Positions 1-9,961 of a stretch of DNA of 64,000 nt are shown here, piece by piece. The stretch comes from Pseudoips prasinana (taxonomy: Eukaryota; Arthropoda; Insecta; Lepidoptera; Nolidae). A program made the position numbers and the translations under genes. The notes beneath the pieces are model-generated. The model did not search any database, was not told the origin of the DNA, and saw only the letters and a list, made by a program, of their open reading frames with translations. Each line of letters opens with the position of its first letter. The stretch's first letter is position 1. The DNA is taken from contig OX621260.1 of assembly GCA_951640165.1 (NCBI GenBank), positions 16,758,001 to 16,822,000 on the forward strand, given 5' to 3'.

Positions 1-125
1 AGATGGTTGGCCGGACGATTAAATTTATGATTTCCCATTTTTGAGATTAGATAAACGCTTTGCATTGCGAATAATGCTATAAAATTCAAATTTAATAAAC
101 TCCATTGATATTGCTATTTATCGGG
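1..125 (+). repeat. tRNA-derived SINE (family D), 3' part cut by window edge
   Basis: The same segment recurs at 36040-36185 on the minus strand, where it is preceded by a tRNA-like head with a B-box-like GGTTCGAGACC, and again without a head at 36350-36425. Here only the downstream half is inside the window. The shared body ends near 125. No function beyond being a dispersed SINE is suggested. Confidence 0.6.
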
Positions 126-315
126 ACTTGGGTGCAAAATTCGCTTAATTGCCGATGCATATTGAATGGGGAACCAAAAAAAAAATTCGTATTTCTTAAA
201 CTGTTTTTTTTTTAATTTGGTTAGTGAGATTGGTTGATAGCGCTCCTTTTCTTTTTAACGTGATGTTTAAAGTAAGCCTAGCAGGCTTTCACTGCTGCAC
301 CGGATTGCTACCGGA
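126..315. other. no feature recognised
   Basis: AT-rich DNA with A and T homopolymers. I see no ORF, repeat match within the window or RNA gene. Confidence 0.5.
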
Positions 316-420
316 GTACAAGCTTTGCTTAGTTTGGGGCTAGAATGATCTGTGTGACATTGTCCCCAGATATTATAGTTGTCCCCAGATATTATAGCCT
401 TATATATTTATTTATTATAA
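316..420 (+). repeat. SINE-A 3' end fragment
   Basis: It matches the tail of the full SINE-A copies at 27916-28172 and 42026-42290, from the TACAAGCTTTGCTTAG block to the GACATTGTCCCCAG block. The final block GTCCCCAGATATTATAG is duplicated in tandem. The tRNA-like head is absent, so this is a 5'-truncated insertion or a remnant. Confidence 0.7.
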
Positions 421-457
421 CTTAAAATAAAAAAATTGCTGTAGACGCGAGCGTCAA

Positions 458-795
458 AGACAGCGGCCAGTCTCAATAGAGGTTAGCCATCTGCGCGAGA
501 CATATTATAATGCCCATGTGTGTGCGCGAACATAGGAGCACTTTCTATTCCATGACTCTCGTGATCCGATGGGACGCCTAGCGACACAACCTGAAAGAAG
601 TCAATACAGGACCGACGGCTTTACGTGCTCTCCGAGGCACGGGGGTATAATACCGCCAACCCCCAGACTTCGGGCTGATGCTGAGGAATTTATCTTTTTA
701 CAGAAAAGTCCCAAAATCACTTTTGGGCCGAACCTGGATTTGAACCTAGGACCTCGTCTTCTGCGGGTGAACACGCTACCGCTAGACCATGTTTG
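458..795 (-). repeat. SINE-B, tRNA-derived, minus strand
   Basis: Read on the minus strand it begins with an A-box-like TGGTCTAGCGG and a B-box-like GGTTCAAATCC. The body is shared with 9962-10300, 31970-32278 and the split copy at 54640-54890/56215-56245. The short reading frames across it are not conserved between copies, so it is non-coding. Confidence 0.75.
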
Positions 796-1007
796 TATAT
801 AGATTAAAAGTAAATTTTCATTTGTCGTCCATTTGTTTAATACTTGAATACAAGTAGGTATTAACCAATTAGATTTAATTCGTTTCATGAACTTTTTATA
901 CGTTTACATTCATCCTAAGAAGATATTACTGCTTCACTGGACTGCTGCTAGACTTGGATAGACTTGGTGATAATGATACCGACGTCATATTTTGGTTTCA
1001 AAATAGA

Positions 1008-1134
1008 CTTCATTAACGCATAATACAAATCAATACTCCAAGAGCTCGGCATCACGCAGCCTCTGTCGGCCACAGTACGTTCGCGCGTACTACAGTACTT
1101 CGGACATGTCTCTAGACGGGATAACGACTGTTTG
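1008..1134 (+). pseudogene. LINE reverse transcriptase C-terminal remnant
   Basis: One forward frame reads through a block containing LQYFGHVSRRD, which resembles the YFGHV.R segment found C-terminal to the reverse transcriptase in RTE-like insect LINEs. It is about 40 codons, without start or stop, and ends where the palindromic MITE begins. It is a fragment only, and assignment to RTE is by motif resemblance. Confidence 0.5.
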
Positions 1135-1136
1135 TA

Positions 1137-1271
1137 CAGACGCCAGCACATCCAGCTGCCCCAATCTGTCAAATTTCCTTAAAAGATTTTCAACTGTATC
1201 ACATAACCATAAAGTTCACTTTTAATCGGGGAAATTTGACAGATTGGGGTAGCTTGATGTGCTGGCGTCTG
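1137..1271. mobile_element. palindromic MITE, family P1, copy 1
   Basis: Nearly the whole 135 bp is an inverted repeat. The ends read CAGACGCCAGCACATC and its complement. The left end is flanked by TA; the right flank is TG, consistent with a decayed TA duplication. Copies are at 17440-17818, 34708-34845 and 54126-54265, the last two flanked by TA on both sides. TA duplication suggests a Tc1/mariner-type source. No coding capacity. Confidence 0.75.
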
Positions 1272-1618
1272 TGCAATGAAATTGGCATAGTAGTAGCGGG
1301 GCACGTGGTCGGAAAACCTCCTCGTGGTCCGAGGCTACCGGTCCCATTCAAATATTTATATTCGGTGGGAACGGTAGTTTTTCGGATTGGTGTGCCCTGG
1401 GCATGGGCGCTGGCTTTTTCCTGTGCTTGCATGGGGATAAGCCACCGTCCGTGGCGAATATTCCGACATCTTACGCCTCTGTTCCCCCTTCTATTCACTA
1501 GAAGGGGAGTACTCAGAGGCAGCAAACCCTCACGCCCCAAGCTTAGCTGCCCAGCGAGGGGTTGTATGACCAGGGGGCAATCTGGTCCAAAGGGTAGCAT
1601 TTCTATGTGTTATGAGAA

Positions 1619-3946
1619 ATGTCGGCTTTGGGAAACAAATTACCCCAGGAGGGTACCAGCTGCGCTGGAGAATCCCTCCCAGGTCCTCACGGATCTGGCA
1701 GCCCCACCGTATCTGGGGGGGGCAACCAAAGCTCTAAAACCGCGGAAGCCGCGGAGAAGGTGCGCACGCCCAGTTTTGCGCACCCGATGGAGGATGACGA
1801 AGTGGTGCAGGAAGGGGTTGCACGCGGTGCAAGGAGGAGCAGGCGGACCACGAGGTCGAGGTCTCGTCCAGCCACCCCTATTTCCGCTTGCAACAGCCGA
1901 GAAGGCGCCAGTCCCAACAGGGACCAAATGTCCGAGGAGGACACAAGCGGCTGCGCGTCCAGGTCCCGGTCCGGATCCATGCCCGGACAAAGGGATAGGA
2001 AGCGCAGCGGCTCCTTAAACGTGGAGAACCTGGTGGCCGCAAAGGTCTCCACGGCCCGGAGAGGGAAGGCTCGCGCGGTTCCGAGCGTAGTCATCGCTCG
2101 GATGCCGGAGCTTGACGGGCGGGGTCGCTTCGTTGCGGCAGCTCCAGTGGAGCACACGGAGAGCGCGGAGAGCGACCCCAGCCTCGCCATAGCTGACTCT
2201 AGCGGGGGCTCGACTGTGTCCCTGCTGGGCAGCAACCGTGTGGAGGCCGCTGCTGCGAGGCGGTTGCAGCGAAAGGAAGCCGCGGCTGACGAGGTCAGCG
2301 AGTTGGCCCGGCAGGCTCGAGAGCGGCGCTCCGCTAGGATGGCTGCAGGGAGCTCATCGGCGGTGGCGCTCAGTCGCCAGGTTTTAGACGGAGTGGACGT
2401 GGCTCTGAGGGTTGCCACCAAATCGGGCAACCTGAAGGGCACGTTCACTCGAGCTCTGAAGGAGGCGGCTGACGGCATCCGGGAGGCGGTTGAGGTCCTC
2501 GCCAATCGCACCGGCACCGAGGAGACGGCGAAGTTGTGGGAGGAGAACGACCGTCTCCGATCGGAGCTGGAGGACCTCAAGCGGCAGATGGCCGCCCAAA
2601 GGACAGCTCCCGCAGTCGCCGGGTCCTCTCCTGTCGCGACCCCATCGCCGGCTCCATCGCCGGCCTGTTTCTCGACCCCTGCACTTGTGGATGCGGAGGT
2701 CGAAAAGATCGTCCGCGTCTGCATGATGCAGTGCGGCAAGATGGTCGGTGCCCGCTTCGAGGCCATAGAGGCAAGGCTCCTCCCAGCGGAGTCCGTCCGC
2801 CCTCCACTCGCCGGGGACGGGCGGAGGAGGGAGGTTGTCCACGAACGGGGCCCGGCAGCCGTGTCGGCTAAACCGGGATCAGGGAGGACAGTGGCGCCCA
2901 AGCCCGCGCCTCAAATGTCCACCACCCGGACAGCGGGACCTCCGGCGGGATCTACAGCGGCGCCTCCGGCGGCTGCGCCTGGGCCTAGCGCTGAGGCCTG
3001 GACGACGGTCGTCAAGAGGGGCCGCAAAAAGAAGAAGGCGGCGCCGCCAGCACCAGCACCCGCTGGAGCACCGGCACCTAAGAAAGCGCAGGGACCGCCT
3101 AAGGTCAGAGCCCCACGCTCCGCGGCTGTAGTGATAACACTGCAGCCCGGAGCCGCCGAAAGGGGCATTACGTATAAGGCGGTCCTGACCGAGGCAAAAG
3201 CCAAAGTCGCGTTCCCTGACCTTGGCACACCGTCCGGCTTTAGAATAAAGTCGGCGGTGACGGGGGCGCGGCTCCTCGAGGTGTCGGGTGACTCCAGCGG
3301 GGCGAAGGCGGACATCCTGGCCGCCAAGTTGAGGGAGGCCCTCAACCCGGAGGACGTCCGGGTCTCCAGGCCGGTGAAGACCGCGGAGTTGCGCGTTGAC
3401 GGCCTGGATGACTCGACCACTCCGGCTGAAGTTGTGGCGGCTGTTGCCCGGGTCGGTGGATGTCGACCCGAGGATGTGCGGACGGGCGACATTCGCGCCG
3501 ACTCCTCCGGACTCGGCTACATCTGGGTACGGTGTCCGGTGGCGGCGGCGAGCAAGATCGCCAGCGCTGGGCGACTGTTGGTGGGGTGGGTTGCAGCCAG
3601 GGTCAAGCTGGTGCAGCCCAGGGCTATGCGGTGCTACCGTTGCCTGGACATTGGGCATGTCCGGGCGCGATGCACCGCTGAAACTGACCGCAGCGAGGAA
3701 TGTTATCGCTGCGGCCAGCCCGGCCACAAGGCGGCCCAGTGCTCTGCGGCGCCAAACTGCAGCCTCTGTACAGCTGCAGGGAGGCCCGCGGGGCACAGAG
3801 CGGGCGGCAAGGCGTGTGGCGCACCCGCCAACAGGAAGAAAAAGGGATCCAAGGCTGCCGGGGGCTCTTTACCCCCCCGACAGCCTGGCTGCCCTTCGGC
3901 CGACTCCCGGCCTGAGAGGGGTGCGGAGGGAATGGACACGGCCTAA
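1619..3946 (+). CDS. ORF1 protein (Gag-like, three CCHC zinc knuckles) of R1-clade LINE
   Basis: The 775-residue ORF1 is expected to bind element RNA and form the ribonucleoprotein. The N-terminal third is Ser/Arg-rich and low in complexity. Residues around 230-330 are alanine-, arginine- and leucine-rich and probably partly coiled coil. A Pro/Ala-rich linker and a basic GRKKKK patch follow. The conserved C-terminal region has three zinc knuckles beginning near residues 672 (CYRCLDIGHVRARC), 695 (CYRCGQPGHKAAQC) and 714 (CSLC). This order is standard for R1-clade ORF1 proteins. The start is the first ATG of the open frame, and a downstream Met could also be used. The stop TAA shares its last A with the ATG of ORF2. 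No frameshift or internal stop. Confidence 0.9.
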   Translation: MSALGNKLPQEGTSCAGESLPGPHGSGSPTVSGGGNQSSKTAEAAEKVRTPSFAHPMEDDEVVQEGVARGARRSRRTTRSRSRPATPISACNSREGASPNRDQMSEEDTSGCASRSRSGSMPGQRDRKRSGSLNVENLVAAKVSTARRGKARAVPSVVIARMPELDGRGRFVAAAPVEHTESAESDPSLAIADSSGGSTVSLLGSNRVEAAAARRLQRKEAAADEVSELARQARERRSARMAAGSSSAVALSRQVLDGVDVALRVATKSGNLKGTFTRALKEAADGIREAVEVLANRTGTEETAKLWEENDRLRSELEDLKRQMAAQRTAPAVAGSSPVATPSPAPSPACFSTPALVDAEVEKIVRVCMMQCGKMVGARFEAIEARLLPAESVRPPLAGDGRRREVVHERGPAAVSAKPGSGRTVAPKPAPQMSTTRTAGPPAGSTAAPPAAAPGPSAEAWTTVVKRGRKKKKAAPPAPAPAGAPAPKKAQGPPKVRAPRSAAVVITLQPGAAERGITYKAVLTEAKAKVAFPDLGTPSGFRIKSAVTGARLLEVSGDSSGAKADILAAKLREALNPEDVRVSRPVKTAELRVDGLDDSTTPAEVVAAVARVGGCRPEDVRTGDIRADSSGLGYIWVRCPVAAASKIASAGRLLVGWVAARVKLVQPRAMRCYRCLDIGHVRARCTAETDRSEECYRCGQPGHKAAQCSAAPNCSLCTAAGRPAGHRAGGKACGAPANRKKKGSKAAGGSLPPRQPGCPSADSRPERGAEGMDTA

Positions 3947-3948
3947 TG
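3944..3948 (+). promoter_or_regulatory. TAATG stop/start overlap coupling ORF1 and ORF2
   Basis: The ORF1 stop TAA (3944-3946) and ORF2 start ATG (3946-3948) share one A. The same UAAUG arrangement in the lepidopteran R1-clade element SART1 supports termination-reinitiation of ORF2 translation. Function here is inferred from that precedent. Confidence 0.8.
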
Positions 3949-6900
3949 GCGCTGTTCCATTTCCTCCAGGGCAACATCAACCACTGCGCCAGAGCTCAGG
4001 ATCTCTTGCTCCAGAGCATGGCGGAGTGGTCGATTCGCGTGGCGGTGGTCGCTGAGCCGTACTTTGTCCCCCCCAGGGATAACTGGTTGGGAGACTTGGA
4101 CGGCTTGGTGGCCATCATTGGCGGGGCTCTGGTCCACCCGTCCCGAGGGCACGGCTGGGTAGCAGCCCTCGTGGACGGAATTGGTACGATTGGGGCGTAT
4201 TTTTCGCCCAACAAGAGTCTCGCCGACTTCGAGAACTTCCTTGTCGAGTTGGGTGCCGTCGTAGGCCGGCTCCACCCTCGCCCCGTGCTGTTGCTCGGGG
4301 ATCTCAACGCCAAGTCTGCGGCGTGGGGATCTCCGGTAACGGATGCCCGGGGTGAGGTGCTGGAGGAGTGGGCGGTCACGACTGGCCTGACCGTCCTAAA
4401 TCGGGGGTCGGTCCACACTTGCGTACGGCAGCGGGGCGGTTCAATAGTGGACGTCTCGTTCGCTAGCCCTGCTGTCGCGAGCCGTGTCCGCGACTGGCGT
4501 GTCGCCGTGGAGGTGGAGACGTTGTCGGATCATCGGTACATCCGTTTCGACGTCTCCGCCCAGACCACTGGCGGCCGCGGTCCACCGGCCCCGCGAACGG
4601 ACGGTCCGCGCTGGGCGCGTAAGCGCATCGACAGGGAACTTCTCGAGGAGGCCGCCATTGTCCAGGCCTGGCACCGGGAGTCGGCGGCGAACGGACCCGT
4701 CGACGTCGAAGAGGAGGCGCTGTGGTTCCGCGGGGCGATGACGCAAATCTGCAACGCGTCTATGCCCCGGGTCCACACACAGACAGGAAGGCGCCAGGTG
4801 TACTGGTGGACCGCCGAGATCGCGCAGTTGCGCGTCGCGTGCGTGGCGGTCAGGCGCCAGTACACCCGATACCGGAGGAGACGTCGTCGGGTCCCTGACG
4901 AGGAGGCCGCGCTGTATGAGGTGTACCGCGCGGCGAAGGAGGCTCTGTGGCTGGCCATTGGCGAGGCCAAGACGCGAGCCAGGGAGGAGATGTTGGAGAC
5001 TCTGGACAGAGATCCGTGGGGGCGCCCTTATCGTGCGGTTCGAGGGAAACTTCGAGCCGCGGCGCCTCCAATCACGGAGAGTCTCCAACCCGAGCTGCTG
5101 GAGGAAGTAGTGGCAGCCCTCTTCCCGGCAAGAGCGGAGCATACGCCACCGCCAATGGCTTTGCCCACAGCCGCAGAGCCTACAGACGAGAACGTCATCA
5201 GCGTCCCAGAGGTGACACAAGAAGAGTTGAGGGCGGCCGTGATGCGGCTCCGGGCCAAAAACGTGGCTCCGGGGCCCGACGGGATTCACGGTTGTGCGTT
5301 GGCCCTCGCTCTGAAAGAGCTAGGTCCCCAACTGATGGGACTCTACACAGCGTGCCTTGAGCGGGGCCAGTTTCCCACTTTGTGGAAATCTGGTCGTCTG
5401 GTCCTGCTCAGAAAGGCGGGGCGCCCTGCAGACTCGCCGTCCGGGTACCGGCCCATAGTGCTGCTAGACGAGGTGGGCAAGCTGCTCGAGCGGATAATCG
5501 CAGCCCGCCTCGTCGGCCACTTGTGCGGAGCGGGGCCGGACCTGGACGAGAGCCAGTTCGGCTTTCGGCATGGGCGCTCTACCATCCACGCTGTGTCGAG
5601 GGTGAGAGTCCTGGCGGAGGAAGCGGTGTCCCGGGGTGGGGTGATGTTGGCGGTGTCCTTGGACATCTCCAACGCCTTCAACACCCTGCCCTGGAGTTGC
5701 ATTCGGGAGGCACTGCGATATCATCGGGTGCCTTCCTACCTCCGCCACATCGTTGGGGCTTACCTAGCGGAGAGGTGTGTCACCTACGTGGGACGTGATG
5801 GCGGACACCGGCACTCAATGTCGTGCGGTGTTCCACAGGGTTCGGTTTTGGGCCCACTCCTGTGGAACATCGGGTACGACTGGGTGCTGAGGGGCGAACT
5901 CCAGCCGGGCGTGGACCTGACGTGTTATGCGGACGACACGCTGGTCACGGCCCGCGGGAGTTCGCACAGGGAGGCAGCGTTGCTGGCGACGGCTGCGGTA
6001 TCACAGGTGGTGAGCCGCATCCGGCGCCTCGGCCTGGAGGTGGCCCTCAACAAGTCGGAGGCCATGATGTTCCATGGTCCCCGGCGGGCGCCGCCGCCCG
6101 GATCACACATTGTGGTCGGGGGGGTCCGGATCGCTGTCGAGCCTACCATGAAGTACCTGGGATTGGTGCTCGACAGCCGGTGGGACTTCGGACCCCACTT
6201 CCGGCGGCTGGTGCCTAAGTTGATGGGCGCGGCTGGGGCGCTATCAACGCTGCTTCCCAATCTGGGGGGGCCGAGCGCCGCCTGTAGGCGGCTCTACGTG
6301 GGGATCGTGCGATCGATGGCCCTGTACGGGGCCCCGATCTGGGCGGCTGACCTGACGGCCGGTAGCATTGCTGTTCTGCGGAGACCGCAGAGAGCTATGG
6401 CCGTCAGAGTCATCAGGGGATATCGCACGGTCTCCTACGAGGCGGCCTGTGTACTGGCCGGATCCCCGCCCTGGGACCTCGAGGCGAAAGTACTCGCGTC
6501 ACTGTACCGGTGGCGCGAGGAGATGCTGGTGCAAGGCGAGCGGCCGATGCAGCGACACATGGAGCTGCGTCGGTCGCAGCTTCGCGAGGCCCTGGTGGCG
6601 GAATGGCGGGACAGGCTCTCGCGCCCAACCGCCGGCCTCGTCACTATCGAGGCGGTCCGGCCGGTACTCGAGCGCTGGCTCGGGAGGAGGCACGGCTCCC
6701 TGTCGTTTCGGGTGACGCAGGTACTCTCGGGGCATGGCTGCTTCGGGAAGTACCTGTGTCGCATAAACAGGGAGCCGGACGCCCGGTGTCACCACTGCGT
6801 CAACTGTCGGGAGGACACGGCGCTGCATACGCTGGCAGAGTGTGCCGCTTGGGAGGAGCAGCGCCGTGCCCTCATTTCTGGAGTAGGCAGTGACCTGTCG

Positions 6901-7092
6901 CTGCCGGCCGTCGTAAACTCGATGGTTGGCGGCGAAGAGTCCTGGGACGCGGTGGTTTCCTTTTGCGAGACAGTCATCTCGCGGAAGGAAGCTGCGGAAA
7001 GGGAGAGGGAGATTACATCCTCTCACCCGGCCCGCAGCAGACGCACCGGGCGTCGGCGGAGGGTGGACAGCGCCCTCTTCCGGCCCCCCTAA
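3946..7092 (+). CDS. ORF2 protein: AP-like endonuclease and reverse transcriptase of R1-clade LINE
   Basis: The 1048-residue enzyme should nick the target and prime reverse transcription there. The endonuclease occupies roughly residues 1-225, with Asn10 in the LQGN block, Glu37 in AEPY, GDLNAKS near 118-124 and SDHRYIRF near 204. The reverse transcriptase spans roughly 430-720, with YRPIVLL, LDISNAFNTL, GVPQGSVLGP and the catalytic YADD at 661-664. A C-terminal Cys/His cluster of the form CxxC...H...C follows, as usual in R1 ORF2. Length is normal for the clade and all catalytic motifs are present without stops. No RNase H domain is evident. The ATG start is fixed by overlap with the ORF1 stop. 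Confidence 0.93.
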   Translation: MALFHFLQGNINHCARAQDLLLQSMAEWSIRVAVVAEPYFVPPRDNWLGDLDGLVAIIGGALVHPSRGHGWVAALVDGIGTIGAYFSPNKSLADFENFLVELGAVVGRLHPRPVLLLGDLNAKSAAWGSPVTDARGEVLEEWAVTTGLTVLNRGSVHTCVRQRGGSIVDVSFASPAVASRVRDWRVAVEVETLSDHRYIRFDVSAQTTGGRGPPAPRTDGPRWARKRIDRELLEEAAIVQAWHRESAANGPVDVEEEALWFRGAMTQICNASMPRVHTQTGRRQVYWWTAEIAQLRVACVAVRRQYTRYRRRRRRVPDEEAALYEVYRAAKEALWLAIGEAKTRAREEMLETLDRDPWGRPYRAVRGKLRAAAPPITESLQPELLEEVVAALFPARAEHTPPPMALPTAAEPTDENVISVPEVTQEELRAAVMRLRAKNVAPGPDGIHGCALALALKELGPQLMGLYTACLERGQFPTLWKSGRLVLLRKAGRPADSPSGYRPIVLLDEVGKLLERIIAARLVGHLCGAGPDLDESQFGFRHGRSTIHAVSRVRVLAEEAVSRGGVMLAVSLDISNAFNTLPWSCIREALRYHRVPSYLRHIVGAYLAERCVTYVGRDGGHRHSMSCGVPQGSVLGPLLWNIGYDWVLRGELQPGVDLTCYADDTLVTARGSSHREAALLATAAVSQVVSRIRRLGLEVALNKSEAMMFHGPRRAPPPGSHIVVGGVRIAVEPTMKYLGLVLDSRWDFGPHFRRLVPKLMGAAGALSTLLPNLGGPSAACRRLYVGIVRSMALYGAPIWAADLTAGSIAVLRRPQRAMAVRVIRGYRTVSYEAACVLAGSPPWDLEAKVLASLYRWREEMLVQGERPMQRHMELRRSQLREALVAEWRDRLSRPTAGLVTIEAVRPVLERWLGRRHGSLSFRVTQVLSGHGCFGKYLCRINREPDARCHHCVNCREDTALHTLAECAAWEEQRRALISGVGSDLSLPAVVNSMVGGEESWDAVVSFCETVISRKEAAEREREITSSHPARSRRTGRRRRVDSALFRPP

Positions 7093-7360
7093 ATGGGCCC
7101 AGGGGCGACGGACTCGGGGGTATCCGTCGCCCACTACACATCTGGACCCGAGGTGGCGGCGCGACGTGTTCCACGCGCGCCCCTCTTAGACGTTGCGGGG
7201 GGAGTTTAACACCTCACTCCCCCCCTAATGCGAGGAGGCCCGCAATTATGGGCCAGCACCAGCCGGGGGTTGCGGAAGTATCGTATGTTCCCGCGACCCC
7301 TGGCGCAGGTGTGAGATGGAACACCGGGGTGGTTTTTAGTCAGTAGGAGTCTGACAGACC

Positions 7361-7384
7361 CCTCCGCTTCCCCCGAGGCGGAGG
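7361..7384 (+). promoter_or_regulatory. 3' UTR stem-loop of R1-clade LINE
   Basis: CCTCCGC (7361-7367) pairs with GCGGAGG (7378-7384) around a 10-nt loop, about 30 bases before the poly(A). Upstream lies a conserved-looking TTTTAGTCAGTAGGAGTC block. In SART1-type elements the 3' UTR near this position is needed for recognition by the ORF2 protein; that role is inferred here. Confidence 0.6.
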
Positions 7385-7442
7385 ACATCCATGCAGGATT
7401 TTCCACCCCGCAAAAAAAAAAAAAAAAAAAAAAAGTAGTAGC

Positions 7443-7784
7443 AACATAGGCACCTTTAATCGCTTCATTCCTATTATTTTCCGTTTGTTTATAAACACAA
7501 CAGCTGTTAAAGTTTAACTTTTTTATTAGGTCCAGTTTACTAGTACCATGTGTGTTAATTCGTTGATATACCTACTCAGATTCGTAGAGTGCTGGCAGGT
7601 CTTAATTCTCACTCAACCGGTGATAATTATTTTTAAGTTTAATAAAAATAACCAATGTCACTCCGGGACTGCCAACAGAAAAGAAAACTTGAACAATTAC
7701 GTGTGTATTTTTTTTATATGCCTAGCCGTGGACGTCTTTTGGCTGATATGACGATAATGATTTACCTAAGGGAATAAAAACAGA
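7443..7784. other. no gene; includes a short RTE-type tail
   Basis: AT-rich. At 7725-7760 a GGACGTCTTTTGGCTGATATGA-type tail, typical of lepidopteran RTE-like repeats and seen again near 21400, is recognisable. Nothing else is supported. Confidence 0.45.
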
Positions 7785-8185
7785 TTTTTATTCCTATTCC
7801 TTTACTGTTCATGCAGTCAGATTGAGGAACTCTCTTCCGCCAAATATACAAAACTGCAAAACTATTGACACTTTTAAAAGACTAGTGAAAAATATCACCA
7901 TTTTTCAATTTCATCCACATAGAATGTATTATTAGTATTTAGTTTATTGTTAAGTCTAAATTGGATATAATATTTATATGTATTTAAGTATGTATGCAAT
8001 TATTAGTATGTAAGTGTATTATAGACCTACACACATCATTATGGCTGTGTAAACTTTTTCCTGTCGCGGGTCTGCTGGAAGAAATTTCTTGGAAATAAGC
8101 AGCACCTTTGTACTATTTATTTCTTCGCACTTTTATCTATTTATTGTATGTTTTGTGTGTACAAGAATTAATAAATAAACAAATA
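7785..8185 (+). pseudogene. LINE 3' end fragment (C-terminus plus 3' UTR)
   Basis: A forward frame of about 40 codons includes RNSLPPNIQNC and FKRLVKN before a stop. It resembles the WNSLP...FKxxL segment that closes ORF2 in CR1/Jockey-group insect LINEs. It is followed by a 3' UTR ending in AATAAATAAAC near 8180. The element is strongly 5'-truncated. Confidence 0.6.
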
Positions 8186-8735
8186 GTTAAAGTTATATGA
8201 TGAATTTAACCTATAGTGACACAGAAACTCTTTTGACCATAGTAAAATAAGTAAAACCCTTTTACCCTCTCTCTCTGCTCATACACAACACCAATAATCA
8301 TTAATTAATATAATTCCAACACAAAATACAGGATTTTCCAAGTTTATCTCCCAGTCCACCGCTGATATTTTTATTTTTCTGCTGTATATTAAGGAAATTC
8401 TTGTGGTGTAAACTAAAATATCAATTATTAAAAAAAAAATTGTGATTGTAATATTAGTTTCGCGGTGCTTTACAATTGGCTTGTCCAATCGTAATTTTTT
8501 TCATAAGGATAATCACATCATCAGCTCATAGCATCTCCCGCTGGGAAGAGGAGTTTAAATTTTCTTACTCCCAATGACATTCTGATTAATAAGTTAGTGG
8601 CGGGATCGAAGCCAACATGTGTCCCGGGATCTGCCTGAACTTCATAGCTTAGGCCTTTTCATCGTGTGTGATAGTCGCTCCTCGTTCATAGGAGCTACAG
8701 GGACCGGTGCATAGGAGTGTACTGTGGTTTTTTTT
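8186..8735. other. no feature recognised
   Basis: AT-rich, with no supported ORF. A block near 8520-8700 has more balanced composition, but I could not match it to anything else in the window. Confidence 0.4.
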
Positions 8736-9140
8736 TATATCAGAGTGCGACAAACGAGCAAGTGGGTCACCTGATGGTAATTTTTTTTTAATCGGGACGA
8801 GTCCCTCCCTCATACCCACCACTGCAACTCCTGTAAGGCAGGATCAACAGTGGCACACAATGAAATGACGTGAGTGGTGAAATCCGTATTATGTGGCCAA
8901 AATAATTACATTTGAAATCGCACAAGATGTCATACAGATTTTATTTTTATATCAGCGGGTGACAAACGAGCAAGTGGGTCACCTGATGGTAAGTGATCAC
9001 CGCCGCCCATGTACACTTGCAACACCAGAGAAGTCGCGGATGCGTTGCCGGCCTTTATGAGTCAGCAAACAAGTCTGGCGACCTTACTCACACGCAGAAA
9101 CACAACATTAAAATTATGAATGTTATTTTTAAGGAATGAC
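8736..9140 (+). repeat. repeat H, two partial copies in tandem
   Basis: The motif ACAAACGAGCAAGTGGGTCACC occurs at about 8750 (short copy) and about 8965 (longer copy reaching GTCAGCAAACAAG and the CACACGCAGAAACACAAC block). The same unit is at 32958-33160 and, inverted and short, at 56285-56345. Repeats of this kind are abundant in moth and butterfly genomes. Non-coding. Confidence 0.65.
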
Positions 9141-9961
9141 TTTTTTATACAAAATGGGTTTGCGCTTGACCAGGATCTCACCTGATGGTTAGTGAAGATG
9201 TGGTCAAAGGTGGACCGCGCGTATAAGATGCCTGTACACTCTAACCTTGAATAAACCCATGTTATATGAGTCTGGAAACACGTCGTTTGGGAGCTTAGCC
9301 GTGAGTATGATGAAAGAGGAAGCAAAGCGTCTTCGTACGGCATAATGGGATGTCAACAACAAAGCGGTGGAGAGCCTCCCGACACCTTGTAGTCCGAAAA
9401 AAGTGTCTTCAAGACAACAAAAGAAAATGGCAGAATCTATATTATAAATATAATTAATTATTTATAAATGGGAACAACATTACATATAAATACTTTAATT
9501 ATAGACTTATGTATTATACCTAAGTAAGCACAGTAGTTGCATTATATCGAAATAATTAATGTTTTTGAATAGGAACGATTTTCGTCGTCAATATTTTTTT
9601 GTTAATGGCAATTATTTATTGACAGGCAAAGACAATCTGTCAGGTATTTATTGCTGTTGTTTTGATACATGCCATCAATTTAGCAAATTATCTTGCAGAT
9701 ATTACGTGAGTTCAGCATCAGTTCTTCCGTGCTATAATATATATCTGTTGACAGTGGATTCACGAAAAGACGCTTTATCATTTAATTAAAATGACGAGTT
9801 TGCAATGTGTTAATTGCAACATTCGCTTGCCCCGACTAAGAAGACAAGCATTATTCGAAGAGTGTGAAGTTCTCAATAAACCCAATGTTGCTTTGTGCTA
9901 TGTGATAATTATTGTTTGGTACTTATTTGAAGATATTCTTAGATGAAGTAATGATGATGTA
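9141..9961. other. no feature recognised
   Basis: AT-rich intergenic DNA. Reading frames here are short, low in complexity and lack recognisable motifs. Confidence 0.4.

Larger units (their letters stand above)
1298..7434 (+). mobile_element. complete R1-clade non-LTR retrotransposon
   Basis: The element runs from GGGGCACGTGG to a pure 23-nt poly(A) at 7412-7434. Direct repeats flank it: AGTAGTAGC at 1289-1297 and GTAGTAGC at 7435-7442, preceded by the last A of the tail. That fits a target-site duplication of about 8-9 bp. It has a 320-bp 5' leader, ORF1, ORF2 and a 320-bp 3' UTR. It is strikingly GC-rich compared with its AT-rich surroundings. Both ORFs are open, so it is likely young and possibly retrotransposition-competent. 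It is not in 28S rDNA or TTAGG repeats, the sites used by R1 and by TRAS/SART, so its target preference is unknown. Confidence 0.9.

Noticed and set aside
1236..2018. Open frames upstream of and overlapping ORF1 of the R1-clade LINE, on both strands
   Set aside because: They have biased composition caused by GC-rich coding DNA in another frame and lack any domain; ORF1 and ORF2 carry all recognised motifs.
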